A DNA stretch of 64,000 nt, from positions 177,440 through 241,439 of the forward strand of contig DEJG01000022.1 in assembly GCA_002353295.1 (NCBI GenBank), given 5' to 3'. This stretch comes from Prevotella sp. UBA2754 (GTDB taxonomy: Bacteria > Bacteroidota > Bacteroidia > Bacteroidales > Bacteroidaceae). The notes under the pieces are model-generated. The model did no database searches. It saw only the letters and a program-made list of their open reading frames with translations, and was not told the DNA's origin. This document shows, in pieces, positions 8,350 to 17,743 of this stretch. The position numbers and the translations under genes are program-made. The stretch's first letter is position 1; every line of letters begins with the position of its first letter.

Positions 8350-11177
8350 TTGCTTCGTTTTAGTTCTTCTTTTAGGAATTTGGGCGTGAAGCCCTTCTTG
8401 CTCTTTGCCACCTGTTCGGGTGTGCCCGTGGTGAGTACCGTACCGCCATTACGACCGCCCTCGGGACCCATGTCGATGATGTGGTCAGCCAGTTTGATGA
8501 CGTCAAGGTTATGTTCAATTACGATGACCGTATTACCTCGGTCAACCAACTTCTGCAGCACGTCCATCAGTATGCGGATGTCCTCGAAGTGCAGACCTGT
8601 GGTGGGTTCGTCCAGTATATAAAGTGTCTTGCCCGTATCTTTTTTAGCCAGTTCGGTAGCCAGTTTTACGCGCTGACTCTCGCCGCCGCTGAGCGTCGTA
8701 GAGGGCTGTCCCAGTTTGATGTATCCCAGTCCCACCTCCTGGATAGTCTTGATTTTACGCAGGATGTCAGGTACGTTCTCAAAGAACTCCACCGCCTGAT
8801 TGATGGTCATGTCAAGCACATCGGCTATCGACTTTCCCTTGAATCGCACCTCCAGCGTCTCGCGGTTATAGCGCTTGCCATGACATTCCTCGCAGGGCAC
8901 CTGTATGTCGGGCAGGAAATTCATCTCGATGGTCTTATAGCCATTGCCGCCGCACGTCTCGCAGCGTCCTCCCTTCACGTTGAACGAGAAGCGCCCGGGC
9001 TTGTAACCGCGAATCTGTGCTTCGGGCAGATTGACAAACAGCGAGCGAATATCCGAGAATACACCGGTATAGGTAGCCGGATTAGAGCGAGGAGTTCGCC
9101 CGATGGGGCTCTGATCGACGTTCACCACCTTATCTATATATTCCAGTCCCTCAATCGCATCGTAGGGCATGGGTTGTTGCAGGGAACGATAGAAATGCTT
9201 CGAGAGAATGGGGTAGAGCGTCTCGTTGATCAGTGTCGATTTGCCCGAACCGCTGACGCCTGTTACCAAGATGAGTTTTCCTAACGGAAACTCCACGTCG
9301 ATGTTCTTCAGATTGTTGCCACGGCAACCGCGCAGCCACAGGCTCTTGCCATTGCCCTTGCGGCGTGTCGCAGGTAATTCAATATTCAATTTCCCGTTTA
9401 AGTATTGCGCCGTAATGGTATCGGCCTTCAACATGTCATCTACCGTACCCTGGAACACTACCTCGCCGCCTTTCCTGCCCGCCTTTGGCCCGATGTCCAC
9501 GATGTAGTCGGCATTGAGCATCATGTCGCGGTCGTGCTCGACAACGATGACCGTGTTGCCCAGATCGCGCAATTCCTTCAGCGAACGGATGAGCCGGTCG
9601 TTATCCCTCTGATGTAGTCCTATCGAGGGCTCGTCCAGGATATAGAGCACGTTGACCAACTGCGAACCTATCTGTGTGGCAAGGCGGATGCGCTGACTCT
9701 CACCGCCTGAGAGGGATGCCGACTGGCGGTTGAGGGCAAGATAGTCGAGCCCCACCTCCAGCAGGAAATCCAGTCGTGTGCGTATCTCCTTCAGAATCTC
9801 AGCGGCTATCTGTTGCTGCTGCTTGTCTATGTGTTGCTCCACCTTGTCGAGCCATTCCCGCAGTTCGTTCAGGTCCATCGATGCCAGTTCGGAAATGTTC
9901 TTATCCCAAACCCGATAAGAGAGCGCTTCGCGATTCAGTCGTTGTCCGTGGCATTCAGGGCACTGGCACTCAGCCAGGAATTGGTCGGCCCATTTCTGTC
10001 CGCTGGTGCTTTCGTCGTTGTCCATCACGTTGCGCAGATATTTCACCACGCCGTCGAACGTCACGTAGTAATCGCTCGAGGTGTGTACCAGTTCCTTATC
10101 TATTCTGATGGTGTCCAGCGAACCGTAGAGTATCTCGTTCAATGCCTCTTCCGGAATATCGTCTATCCGAGTTTTGATGTCGCAATCATACTTCTTCAGG
10201 ATAGCCTCAATCTGCCAAAAGATCATTTGGTTCTTGTATTTACCCAGCGGAACAATGGCACCTTCATGAATGCTCAACTTACGATGAGGAATCACTTTCT
10301 CCAAATCTATCTCGTTGATATATCCCAGTCCTTTGCATCGTGGACAGGCACCTTGTGGCGAATTGAATGAGAAGGTGTTAGGGGCGGGGTCGCTATACGA
10401 AATGCCCGTAGTGGGGCACATCAGACGTTTGGAGAAGTGTTTCACGGCCCCCGTATCGTAGTCCATAATCATCAACAGCCCTTCGCCCTGTTTCATAGCC
10501 ATCTGAATACTCTTCTTTAGTCGGTCATCGGCACTGTCTTTCACAGCCAGGCGGTCAATTACTACCTCGATATCATGCACTTTATAGCGGTCAACCTTCA
10601 TGCCGCGTGTGATTTCCTGCACTTCACCGTCCACACGAACATGCAGATAGCCTTTATGGCGCATGTTCTCGAAGAGTTCGCGATAATGACCCTTACGACC
10701 TCTGACCACTGGGGCGAGAATGAGAATCTTCTTGCCGGCGTAATCGTGGGTCACCATCTCAATTACCTTTTCCTCCGTATATTTCACCATCGGTTCGCCC
10801 GTCATGTAACTATATGCTTTGCCGGCGCGCGCAAACAATAGTCGCATATAGTCGTAAACCTCCGTCGTAGTGCCAACGGTTGAACGTGGATTCTTGTTGG
10901 TGGTCTTCTGCTCGATGCTGATGACGGGTGACAGACCAGTTATCTTATCGACATCGGGGCGCTCCATGCCTCCTAGAAAATTGCGGGCGTAGGCAGAGAA
11001 AGTCTCGATGTAACGGCGCTGACCTTCAGCAAAGATGGTATCGAAGGCAAGTGACGATTTGCCAGACCCACTGAGACCAGTAATGACGGTCAGGGAATGG
11101 CGAGGAATTTCCACGTCTACGTTTTTCAGATTGTGAACTCTTGCCCCCCATACATTGATTTTCTCATCACTGCTCAT
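8346..11177 (-). CDS. uvrA: Excinuclease ABC subunit A
   Basis: UvrA is the damage-sensing ABC ATPase of nucleotide excision repair. The sequence has two ATPase modules: a first Walker A GLSGSGKSS near residue 35 and a second GVSGSGKST, each with an ABC signature (SLSGGESQR and TLSGGESQR). Zinc-type CxxC pairs are present (CPRCKGLG, CPECHGQR, CETCGGNG, CEECHGKR). A GTG occurs two codons upstream, but the ATG at 11177 is preferred, giving 943 residues, a normal length. It overlaps the end of the upstream gene by 11 bp and the downstream gene by 4 bp, so all three are probably one transcript. Confidence 0.97.
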   Translation of the reverse strand: MSSDEKINVWGARVHNLKNVDVEIPRHSLTVITGLSGSGKSSLAFDTIFAEGQRRYIETFSAYARNFLGGMERPDVDKITGLSPVISIEQKTTNKNPRSTVGTTTEVYDYMRLLFARAGKAYSYMTGEPMVKYTEEKVIEMVTHDYAGKKILILAPVVRGRKGHYRELFENMRHKGYLHVRVDGEVQEITRGMKVDRYKVHDIEVVIDRLAVKDSADDRLKKSIQMAMKQGEGLLMIMDYDTGAVKHFSKRLMCPTTGISYSDPAPNTFSFNSPQGACPRCKGLGYINEIDLEKVIPHRKLSIHEGAIVPLGKYKNQMIFWQIEAILKKYDCDIKTRIDDIPEEALNEILYGSLDTIRIDKELVHTSSDYYVTFDGVVKYLRNVMDNDESTSGQKWADQFLAECQCPECHGQRLNREALSYRVWDKNISELASMDLNELREWLDKVEQHIDKQQQQIAAEILKEIRTRLDFLLEVGLDYLALNRQSASLSGGESQRIRLATQIGSQLVNVLYILDEPSIGLHQRDNDRLIRSLKELRDLGNTVIVVEHDRDMMLNADYIVDIGPKAGRKGGEVVFQGTVDDMLKADTITAQYLNGKLNIELPATRRKGNGKSLWLRGCRGNNLKNIDVEFPLGKLILVTGVSGSGKSTLINETLYPILSKHFYRSLQQPMPYDAIEGLEYIDKVVNVDQSPIGRTPRSNPATYTGVFSDIRSLFVNLPEAQIRGYKPGRFSFNVKGGRCETCGGNGYKTIEMNFLPDIQVPCEECHGKRYNRETLEVRFKGKSIADVLDMTINQAVEFFENVPDILRKIKTIQEVGLGYIKLGQPSTTLSGGESQRVKLATELAKKDTGKTLYILDEPTTGLHFEDIRILMDVLQKLVDRGNTVIVIEHNLDVIKLADHIIDMGPEGGRNGGTVLTTGTPEQVAKSKKGFTPKFLKEELKRSK

Positions 11178-11604
11178 GGCCACTATCAGATACTGTGTTG
11201 TACTTGCGCATCAAGTTTACATCTTTCTTGATGTCGTATTCTTTGCCGTCACCACCCTTGGCTTTCACTCTGACATAGTAAACACCGTCCTTTACAGGCT
11301 TCCCTTTATACTTGCCGTCCCAAAAACCATTTTCAACATCATTCCACGTGTAAAGACACTGCCCCCAGCGGTTGAAAATCATGGCCCTAAATTCTTTTAT
11401 GTTCTGAAATTTCTTGGCTCGGTATTTTTCGTTGATACCGTCGTCATTAGGTGAGAAAGCATTGGGCATTTCCAACAGACTTGCTTGCAGGGTAGTGCTG
11501 TCTACAACCTCTTCATCCTCCTCATCATCATTGCTTGCAATAGCGAATGAAGGCAGAGCCACAAGGGCAAAAAGCATAAAAAATGCGTATAAAATCGTTT
11601 TCAT
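11167..11604 (-). CDS. Small exported protein made only of a T9SS type B (CHU_C) sorting domain
   Basis: A 145-residue protein with a signal peptide (MKTILYAFFMLFALVALPSFA), an acidic Asp/Glu linker at about residues 24-34 and then a gliding-motility-associated C-terminal domain: the hallmark NAFSPNDDGINE is followed by MIFNRWGQ, WDGKYKGKPVKDGVYY and a last lysine-rich strand. In known cargo this domain is the C-terminal tail that directs a larger protein to the type IX secretion system. Here there is no cargo. The -7 box sits 4 nt before the ATG. Its end overlaps uvrA by 11 bp. Confidence 0.85.
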   Translation of the reverse strand: MKTILYAFFMLFALVALPSFAIASNDDEEDEEVVDSTTLQASLLEMPNAFSPNDDGINEKYRAKKFQNIKEFRAMIFNRWGQCLYTWNDVENGFWDGKYKGKPVKDGVYYVRVKAKGGDGKEYDIKKDVNLMRKYNTVSDSGHEQ

Positions 11605-11608
11605 TCTG

Positions 11609-11657
11609 CAAAAATACAGAAAAATGTAGATAAACCGCATCTTTTTTTGTATTTTTG
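11609..11657. promoter_or_regulatory. Divergent promoter pair
   Basis: On the minus strand TATTTTTG (11616 to 11609) lies only 4 nt from the ATG at 11604. On the plus strand TATTTTTG (11650-11657) serves the LysM gene at 11686. The two -7 boxes are 33 bp apart, so their -33 regions overlap and the promoters may exclude each other. Neither -33 box is a good match. Confidence 0.6.
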
Positions 11658-11685
11658 CATGCGAAAAGTCTAAAAAACTGATTTT

Positions 11686-13077
11686 ATGAAGCGAAAGATT
11701 CGTTATTTTCTATTGTTGGCAATGTTTGCTTTCTGTTCAGAAACAACTCTAGCTCAACAGCCTCAATTTCGTGAACGCCATGAGGTAAAGCGTAAGGAGA
11801 CTATCTTTGGTATCTCTCGTAAGTATGGCATTACGATTCAAGAGCTAATTACTGCTAACCCTGAGATGAATACTCCTGGTTACGAACTAAAGAAAGGTGA
11901 TTACATCAATATACCCTGGCCTAAATCTCAACCACAGGCTCCCGATCCAGATCAGCCTACCGCTAAAAACCAAGGTCTCATAGGTATACCGACAAAACCT
12001 AATAATGAAATAGATGTGCGTAATCGTGAAATCAGGGTAGGTGTGATGCTGCCTTTGCATAAGATAAATGGTGACGGTAAGCGCATGTTAGAGTACTATC
12101 GTGGAATTCTGATGGCTTGCGATAGCCTGCGTCATAATGGTATTTCAACTGATATACGTGCATGGAATGTGGCAGAAGATACAGATATCCATACTTTCCT
12201 CAACGATCAGAAAGCTGCAGAGTGTGATGTTATTATTGGTCCGCTCTATTCTAAGATGGTGAAACCTTTGTCAGATTTCGCTACTCAACATGATATTCGG
12301 GTGTTTATTCCATTCTCTATTAATAGTCATGAGATATTGGTCAATCGTAACCTCTTTCAGGTATATCAGCCCCAGACAGAACAAAATGAGTTGATTATTC
12401 AACATTTTATGGAACGCTTCAAAGACACGCACCCCGTCTTTATCGATTGTAATGATACGACAAGTCAGAAAGGAATCTTTACTTTTGGACTTCGACGCAA
12501 ATTGGATACAGAAAGTATTCCCTACAAGATTACTAATCTTACAAGTAGTGAGGCAGCGTTCTATGGTTCTTTCAGTGCTATTAAACAGAATGTGGTGATT
12601 CTTAACACAGGTCGTTCAAAGGAACTAAATGCTGCGATGGCTAAGCTTAACGGTCTTCGACTCTCGCATCCCGAACTGCGTATCAGTGTCTTTGGATACA
12701 CGGAGTGGTTGCTCTATACTCGCTATCAGCTGGAGAATTTTTATAAGTTCGACACCTATATTCCATCTCATTTCTATACCAATCTGCAGTCTCCTAAAAC
12801 AGAACGGTTTATGCAAAAATATCGTTGGAATTTCCATACTGATATGATGGAAATGCTGCCCAGATTAGGTATTACGGGTTTTGATCATGCCTACTTCCTA
12901 TTGAAAGGCATCCATATGTATGGAAAGAACTTTGCCGGAGCATCCGGTATGGTGGGTTATACACCCATACAGACGCCACTTCACTTTGAACGAATAGGTA
13001 ATGGCGGGTTGAAGAATCATAGTATAGTTTTCATTCATTATTTGCCAGAGCGGTATACCGATACCATATATTTCTAG
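11686..13077 (+). CDS. LysM-domain periplasmic-binding-fold protein
   Basis: 463 residues. A signal peptide (cut near ETTLAQ) is followed by one LysM domain (about residues 30-75: HEVKRKETIFGISRKYGITI to YINIPWP), which binds peptidoglycan, and then a region of about 340 residues (from REIRVGVMLPLHKINGDGKR) that reads as a type 1 periplasmic-binding fold, as in LppC/LpoA-like and amino-acid receptors. I infer a cell-wall-anchored sensor or scaffold rather than an ABC transport receptor, since no ABC genes are nearby. The PorT-family barrel gene follows after 16 bp. Confidence 0.8.
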   Translation: MKRKIRYFLLLAMFAFCSETTLAQQPQFRERHEVKRKETIFGISRKYGITIQELITANPEMNTPGYELKKGDYINIPWPKSQPQAPDPDQPTAKNQGLIGIPTKPNNEIDVRNREIRVGVMLPLHKINGDGKRMLEYYRGILMACDSLRHNGISTDIRAWNVAEDTDIHTFLNDQKAAECDVIIGPLYSKMVKPLSDFATQHDIRVFIPFSINSHEILVNRNLFQVYQPQTEQNELIIQHFMERFKDTHPVFIDCNDTTSQKGIFTFGLRRKLDTESIPYKITNLTSSEAAFYGSFSAIKQNVVILNTGRSKELNAAMAKLNGLRLSHPELRISVFGYTEWLLYTRYQLENFYKFDTYIPSHFYTNLQSPKTERFMQKYRWNFHTDMMEMLPRLGITGFDHAYFLLKGIHMYGKNFAGASGMVGYTPIQTPLHFERIGNGGLKNHSIVFIHYLPERYTDTIYF

Positions 13078-13093
13078 TTGAGAGTTTAGAAAG

Positions 13094-13849
13094 ATGAGAA
13101 AAATTCTGTTCTACTTCTTTTTTATAATGCTACCCTTCCGCGCTATAGCTCAGGTGGGCGAGTATCGTACTGACTTTGCTGTAGGCGTGAATGGAGGCTA
13201 TATGTTAAGTCGTGTGAGTTTTACTCCAGATGTACCTCAGAGTATGTTGGGTGGGATGACAGCAGGTCTAACTTTTCGCTACACCTGTGAAAAATACTTC
13301 AAAAGCATTTGTGCCATCGTTGCTGAAGTAAACATAGCTCAAACAGGTTGGAAAGAAAAGATAGAAGGAATGGAGAACCAGCCTCTTTATTATGCCGACG
13401 ACCCCAACAACCCACTTCGTTATGAAAGAAAGATTACGTATCTGCAAATTCCTGTATTTGCCCGACTGGGATGGGGTAGGGAGCGAAAAGGTTTGCAGGG
13501 TTTCTTTCAGGTAGGTCCTCAGATTGGAATCTTTCTTAGCGAAAGTACTACGACAAATCTTATTGCTGGCTATGAACCCACAGAGCAGCGTGCTTCCAAT
13601 ATAGTAGCGCAAGAGACAATGCCTATCGAGAAAAAATTCGAATATGGTATTGCTGGTGGAGCAGGTATCGAATTCTCGATGCCCAAAGTAGGACATTTCC
13701 TTTTGGAAGGACGCTACTATTATGGATTGGGTAATATATATGGTAATACCAAAAGCGACTATTTTGGAAAGTCAAATTTCGGACAGATAGTCATCAAGGC
13801 CACATATCTTTTCGATATAGTAAAAACTAAAAACGATAAAATAAAATAA
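13094..13849 (+). CDS. PorT-family outer-membrane beta-barrel protein
   Basis: A 251-residue protein with a signal peptide (to about FRAIAQ) and repeated amphipathic strands with glycine-aromatic turns (TAGLTFRYTCEKY, ITYLQIPVFARLGWG, GFFQVGPQIGIFL). Length and pattern fit the PorT family, whose name-giving member is a type IX secretion component of Porphyromonas, but many relatives have other roles. It is encoded 16 bp after the LysM protein and 5 bp before the peptide transporter, so the four genes 11686-16795 may be cotranscribed. Confidence 0.75.
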   Translation: MRKILFYFFFIMLPFRAIAQVGEYRTDFAVGVNGGYMLSRVSFTPDVPQSMLGGMTAGLTFRYTCEKYFKSICAIVAEVNIAQTGWKEKIEGMENQPLYYADDPNNPLRYERKITYLQIPVFARLGWGRERKGLQGFFQVGPQIGIFLSESTTTNLIAGYEPTEQRASNIVAQETMPIEKKFEYGIAGGAGIEFSMPKVGHFLLEGRYYYGLGNIYGNTKSDYFGKSNFGQIVIKATYLFDIVKTKNDKIK

Positions 13850-13854
13850 GAATT

Positions 13855-15366
13855 ATGTTTGAAAATCAACCCAAAGGACTTTTTGCACTTGCCTTGGCTA
13901 ATACGGGTGAGCGCTTTGGTTATTACACTATGTTGGCTGTGTTCGCCCTGTTCTTGCGTGCTAATTACGGACTGACACCAGGAACTGCCGGTATCATCTA
14001 CAGCTCGTTTCTTATGTTCGTCTATTTCTTTCCGTTGTTTGGCGGAATGTTAGCTGACAAGTTTGGTTTTGGTCGTATGGTGACCACAGGTATTATTATC
14101 ATGTTCCTGGGGTATCTGCTATTGTCTGTGCCGCTGGGTGGTGATACCTTTGCGCTCTCAGTCATGTTAGTAGCATTGGTATCCATCGGGTTTGGTACAG
14201 GGCTTTTCAAAGGAAACCTGCAAGTGATGGTTGGCGATCTTTATAATGATCCACAATATAAAGATAAGCGTGATGCAGGTTTTTCTATTTTCTATATGGC
14301 TATTAATATTGGTGCATTGTTTGCCCCAACTGCTGCTATCCGTATCATGGAGTGGGCACAGCAGAGTTTGGGTGTCAGTGAAAATGATTCCTACCATTTT
14401 GCATTTGCAGTAGCCTGTGCGTCATTGATTCTGAGTATAGCTATCTATTATCTTTCACGCAGTACGTTTCGTCATGTGGAAGGAGGTACTAAGAAAGCAG
14501 GTGTTGCAGATGAAGTTGACACACTGACACCAGCTGAAACCAAAGAGCGTCTTATAGCCTTGTTGCTGGTTTTCGGTGTTGTAGCTTTCTTCTGGATGTC
14601 ATTCCATCAGAACGGACTCTCTCTTACCTATTTTGCTAATGAGTACACAGAGCAGTCGGCTGAAGGTATCAAGGCAATGGCTTTCAATGTTTGGAATCTA
14701 GTAGCAATCATCTTTATCGTCTATGCTTGTTTCTCTATTTTTCAGGGTGAGACGACCAAGAACCGTGTTATTTCAGCATTGGTAATATTGGCAGCTTTAG
14801 GCTTCTTGGCATATAATTTTGGTGCGTTAGATGGCAGTGTAGAAGTTAAGGCTCCCATCTTCCAACAATTCAATCCGTTCTATGTAGTAGCATTGACTCC
14901 CGTTTCTCTTGCCATTTTCGGTTGGTTGGCTTCCCGAAAGAAAGAACCCAAGGCGCCACGTAAGATAGCTTATGGTATGATAGTTGCTGCTGTGGCATTC
15001 TGTGTGATGATGTATGCTTCATTCATTTTGCCTACTCCTAACGAACAGGCAGCACTTGGTGATGCTGCTCCTCGTGTATCGTCTTATTGGCTGATCCTTA
15101 CCTACCTGATTCTGACCTTCGGAGAACTATTACTTTCTCCAATGGGAATCTCTTTTGTTTCCAAAGTAGCACCTCCCAAATATAAGGGCGCATGCATGGG
15201 TGGCTGGTTTGTATCTACAGCCATTGGTAATCAGTTAGTGATGGTAGGAGGTATCTTGTGGGGCGATTTGCCATTGTGGTCTGTATGGGCTGTATTTGCT
15301 GCTCTATGTGTATTGGCCGCTCTATTCATGTTCTCTATTATGAAACGACTTGAGAAAGTAAGTTGA
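13855..15366 (+). CDS. POT-family proton-coupled di/tripeptide transporter
   Basis: A 503-residue protein with about 12-14 helices. It has the POT signature GERFGYYTM near residue 20; in classical members the motif is ExxERFxYY, and here the first Glu is Asn. The TM5 motif appears as FYMAINIGA. These transporters import short peptides with protons across the inner membrane. A dipeptidyl-peptidase-like gene and another MFS permease lie within 10 kb, which suits the peptide-using habit of Prevotella. The substrate is inferred from family only. Confidence 0.88.
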   Translation: MFENQPKGLFALALANTGERFGYYTMLAVFALFLRANYGLTPGTAGIIYSSFLMFVYFFPLFGGMLADKFGFGRMVTTGIIIMFLGYLLLSVPLGGDTFALSVMLVALVSIGFGTGLFKGNLQVMVGDLYNDPQYKDKRDAGFSIFYMAINIGALFAPTAAIRIMEWAQQSLGVSENDSYHFAFAVACASLILSIAIYYLSRSTFRHVEGGTKKAGVADEVDTLTPAETKERLIALLLVFGVVAFFWMSFHQNGLSLTYFANEYTEQSAEGIKAMAFNVWNLVAIIFIVYACFSIFQGETTKNRVISALVILAALGFLAYNFGALDGSVEVKAPIFQQFNPFYVVALTPVSLAIFGWLASRKKEPKAPRKIAYGMIVAAVAFCVMMYASFILPTPNEQAALGDAAPRVSSYWLILTYLILTFGELLLSPMGISFVSKVAPPKYKGACMGGWFVSTAIGNQLVMVGGILWGDLPLWSVWAVFAALCVLAALFMFSIMKRLEKVS

Positions 15367-15394
15367 AGAATTTGGTCTGCAGATTGAAACCGCG

Positions 15395-16795
15395 ATGTCC
15401 TTTATTCCTTTCCTTGTTCTCATCGTTCTGATATCGTGTTGCGTTGCCGTTTTTGGCAACGCAACATTGGATGGTGCGTCACAAGTTTCGGTGCTGACTG
15501 CTGCAGCAGTTAGTGTGTTAGTAGGTCATTTCACCAAACGATTATCATGGGAGAACTTAGAAAAGGAAATTTCTGAAAAGGTATCCAGTTGTGCATCGGC
15601 CATTATCATACTTTTGTTAATAGGTGCTATTGGTGGCACGTGGATGGTGTCGGGCATTGTTCCTACCATGATTTATTATGGCATGCAGATTATCCGTCCA
15701 GAAATTTTTCTTGTAAGTAGTAGTATCCTTTGTGCTTTGGTCAGTCTGATGATCGGTTCGTCGTGGACAACTGTTGCCACGATAGGACTTGCTCTGATGG
15801 GTATAGGAAAAGCTCATGGCTTTGATGATGGATGGATAGCTGGTTCTATTATTACAGGAGCTTATTTCGGTGATAAGTTATCGCCGCTTTCTGATACTAC
15901 AGTATTGGCCTCTAGTGTGTCAGGTACACCTCTGTTTACACATATTCGTTATATGCTCTATACAACAGTGCCGTCTTTTAGTATCTCGTTGACTATCTTC
16001 CTTATCGCCGGATTCACAATGAATGTGTCGGGAAGTGGTAATGTTGCAGAGTTTATGGAGGGCTTGGATCGTACTTTTGTTATTTCCCCATGGCTTCTTG
16101 TTGTTCCAGTTCTGACAGGTGTTATGATAGCGCGTCGCTGGCCTTCGATGGTAGTATTATTCCTTGCAATACTTTTGGCTGTTGTGGTTAGTTTGTTAGT
16201 ACAAACATCTTTAGTTCATACAATCTCCGGTCATGAGAATGAGGGAATGATTGCCTCATATAAAGGAATGATGCGAGTTTGCTATGGAAATACTCAAATA
16301 GAAACTGGTGTCCCTATGCTTAATGAGTTAGTTCATACCAGTGGGATGGGAGGAATGATGCCTACTATCTGGCTAATTATTTGTGCTCAGACTTTTGGGG
16401 GTACACTGACAGCTACTGGTCAGTTGGAAGATTTTATGAAAATTGTGTTGAGATGGGCTCGGGGAACCGCCACGTTGGTAGCTTCTACTGTAGGTACTGC
16501 TTTTTTCTGTAATGTTGCCCTTGCTGATCAGTATCTCTCCATTATGCTCAGCAGTCAGATGTTTAAGGAAACCTATTTTAAACGTGGTTACGAGTCGCGC
16601 TTATTAAGTCGTTCATGTGAAGATGGGGCTACAGTTACTTCTGTACTTATTCCTTGGAACACTTGTGGTCTTACACAGAGTACTGTTCTAGGCGTAGCCA
16701 CTATTACATATTTACCTTATTGTTTCTTTAACATTCTCTCGCCCATTATCAGTATAGTGGTTGCTGCCATAGGATGGAAAATATTTAAGAAATGA
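15395..16795 (+). CDS. NhaC-family Na+/H+ antiporter
   Basis: 466 residues with about 11-12 transmembrane helices. The family core GAYFGDKLSPLSDTTVLASS is present near residue 160, together with the late SCEDGATVTSVLIPWNTCG segment. Such proteins exchange sodium (in some cases with organic acids) for protons at the inner membrane. It lies 28 bp after the POT transporter, and its stop overlaps the next start (ATGA). Confidence 0.88.
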   Translation: MSFIPFLVLIVLISCCVAVFGNATLDGASQVSVLTAAAVSVLVGHFTKRLSWENLEKEISEKVSSCASAIIILLLIGAIGGTWMVSGIVPTMIYYGMQIIRPEIFLVSSSILCALVSLMIGSSWTTVATIGLALMGIGKAHGFDDGWIAGSIITGAYFGDKLSPLSDTTVLASSVSGTPLFTHIRYMLYTTVPSFSISLTIFLIAGFTMNVSGSGNVAEFMEGLDRTFVISPWLLVVPVLTGVMIARRWPSMVVLFLAILLAVVVSLLVQTSLVHTISGHENEGMIASYKGMMRVCYGNTQIETGVPMLNELVHTSGMGGMMPTIWLIICAQTFGGTLTATGQLEDFMKIVLRWARGTATLVASTVGTAFFCNVALADQYLSIMLSSQMFKETYFKRGYESRLLSRSCEDGATVTSVLIPWNTCGLTQSTVLGVATITYLPYCFFNILSPIISIVVAAIGWKIFKK

Positions 16796-17742
16796 GATAC
16801 CTTTTTCTTTTCATTACTTTACTTTTTCAAATTCCTTTGTCTGCACAGACATTAACATTGGTAGAACTGAATTGTGAGAACCTGTTTGATTGTTACGATG
16901 ATTCTTTGAAACAGGATGAAGAATGGTTACCCACTTCTGTCCGGCGATGGACTCCCAAGCGGTATTGGCGAAAACAGAATCATATAGCTCAGGAAATTCT
17001 TTCCTGCCAACAAGAAGGTGTTCCCGATTTAGTTGCTCTTGTTGAAATAGAAAATGATTCTGTTTTGTCTCATTTGACACGTCATTCTCTTTTACGTCAT
17101 GCACGCTATCAGTATCTGATGACAGAGTCGCCAGATGTTCGAGGTATAGATGTAGCCCTGCTATATCAACCTTTCACGTTTCGCCCTTTTTGTTATGAGA
17201 CATATCGTATAACACCATTAGAAAATATGCGTCCAACGCGTGATATTCTTTACGTAGAAGGCGAGTTTATCAGTGGTGATACGTTACATATTTTTGTGGT
17301 TCATGCCCCTAGTCGTTTTGGAGGCGAGAAAGCCACCCGTCCAAATCGTCAGTTGATTGCTGATTGTTTAGTTGAGGCTATCAAGCAGTTGCCATCAGGT
17401 GCTAAAGTTATTATAGTTGGTGATTTTAATGACAGAGCAGATGATCCTGCCTTGAAATATTTGGAGCATCATTCTTTGGTAAATATTACTCGTAATGCTA
17501 CAGGTGGGCATGGCGCTAAATCTACTTATCGTTATCAAGGAGAGTGGGGTAGTATTGATCATATCTTTGTTAGTAAAGTGTTGCTTAACTTTGTCGAACA
17601 AACATTTGTCAATGATGCTCCTTTTCTTGTGGAAGAAGATAAAAAGTACGGAGGAGTCAAACCCCTCCGCACTTATATTGGTCCACGTTACCAACTAGGA
17701 TTCAGCGATCATTTGCCATTGGTAGCACGTTTCCGATTTTGA
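16792..17742 (+). CDS. Exported endonuclease/exonuclease/phosphatase-family protein
   Basis: A 316-residue protein with a signal peptide of about 19 residues (to PLSAQ) and an EEP domain (DNase I-like fold). Catalytic landmarks: Asn-Cys-Glu-Asn in VELNCENLFD, the metal-binding Glu in LVALVEIEND, VVHAPSRFGG, the Asp-x-Asn pair in IVGDFNDR, and the C-terminal SDHLPLV with catalytic Asp-His. It probably cleaves nucleic acid or a phosphodiester in the periplasm; the substrate cannot be read. It overlaps the NhaC gene by 4 bp. Confidence 0.86.
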   Translation: MRYLFLFITLLFQIPLSAQTLTLVELNCENLFDCYDDSLKQDEEWLPTSVRRWTPKRYWRKQNHIAQEILSCQQEGVPDLVALVEIENDSVLSHLTRHSLLRHARYQYLMTESPDVRGIDVALLYQPFTFRPFCYETYRITPLENMRPTRDILYVEGEFISGDTLHIFVVHAPSRFGGEKATRPNRQLIADCLVEAIKQLPSGAKVIIVGDFNDRADDPALKYLEHHSLVNITRNATGGHGAKSTYRYQGEWGSIDHIFVSKVLLNFVEQTFVNDAPFLVEEDKKYGGVKPLRTYIGPRYQLGFSDHLPLVARFRF

Positions 17743-17743
17743 A

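Noticed and set aside
8481..9284. 267-codon plus-strand frame inside uvrA
   Set aside because: Antisense shadow of a conserved gene; no signal, motif or promoter of its own.
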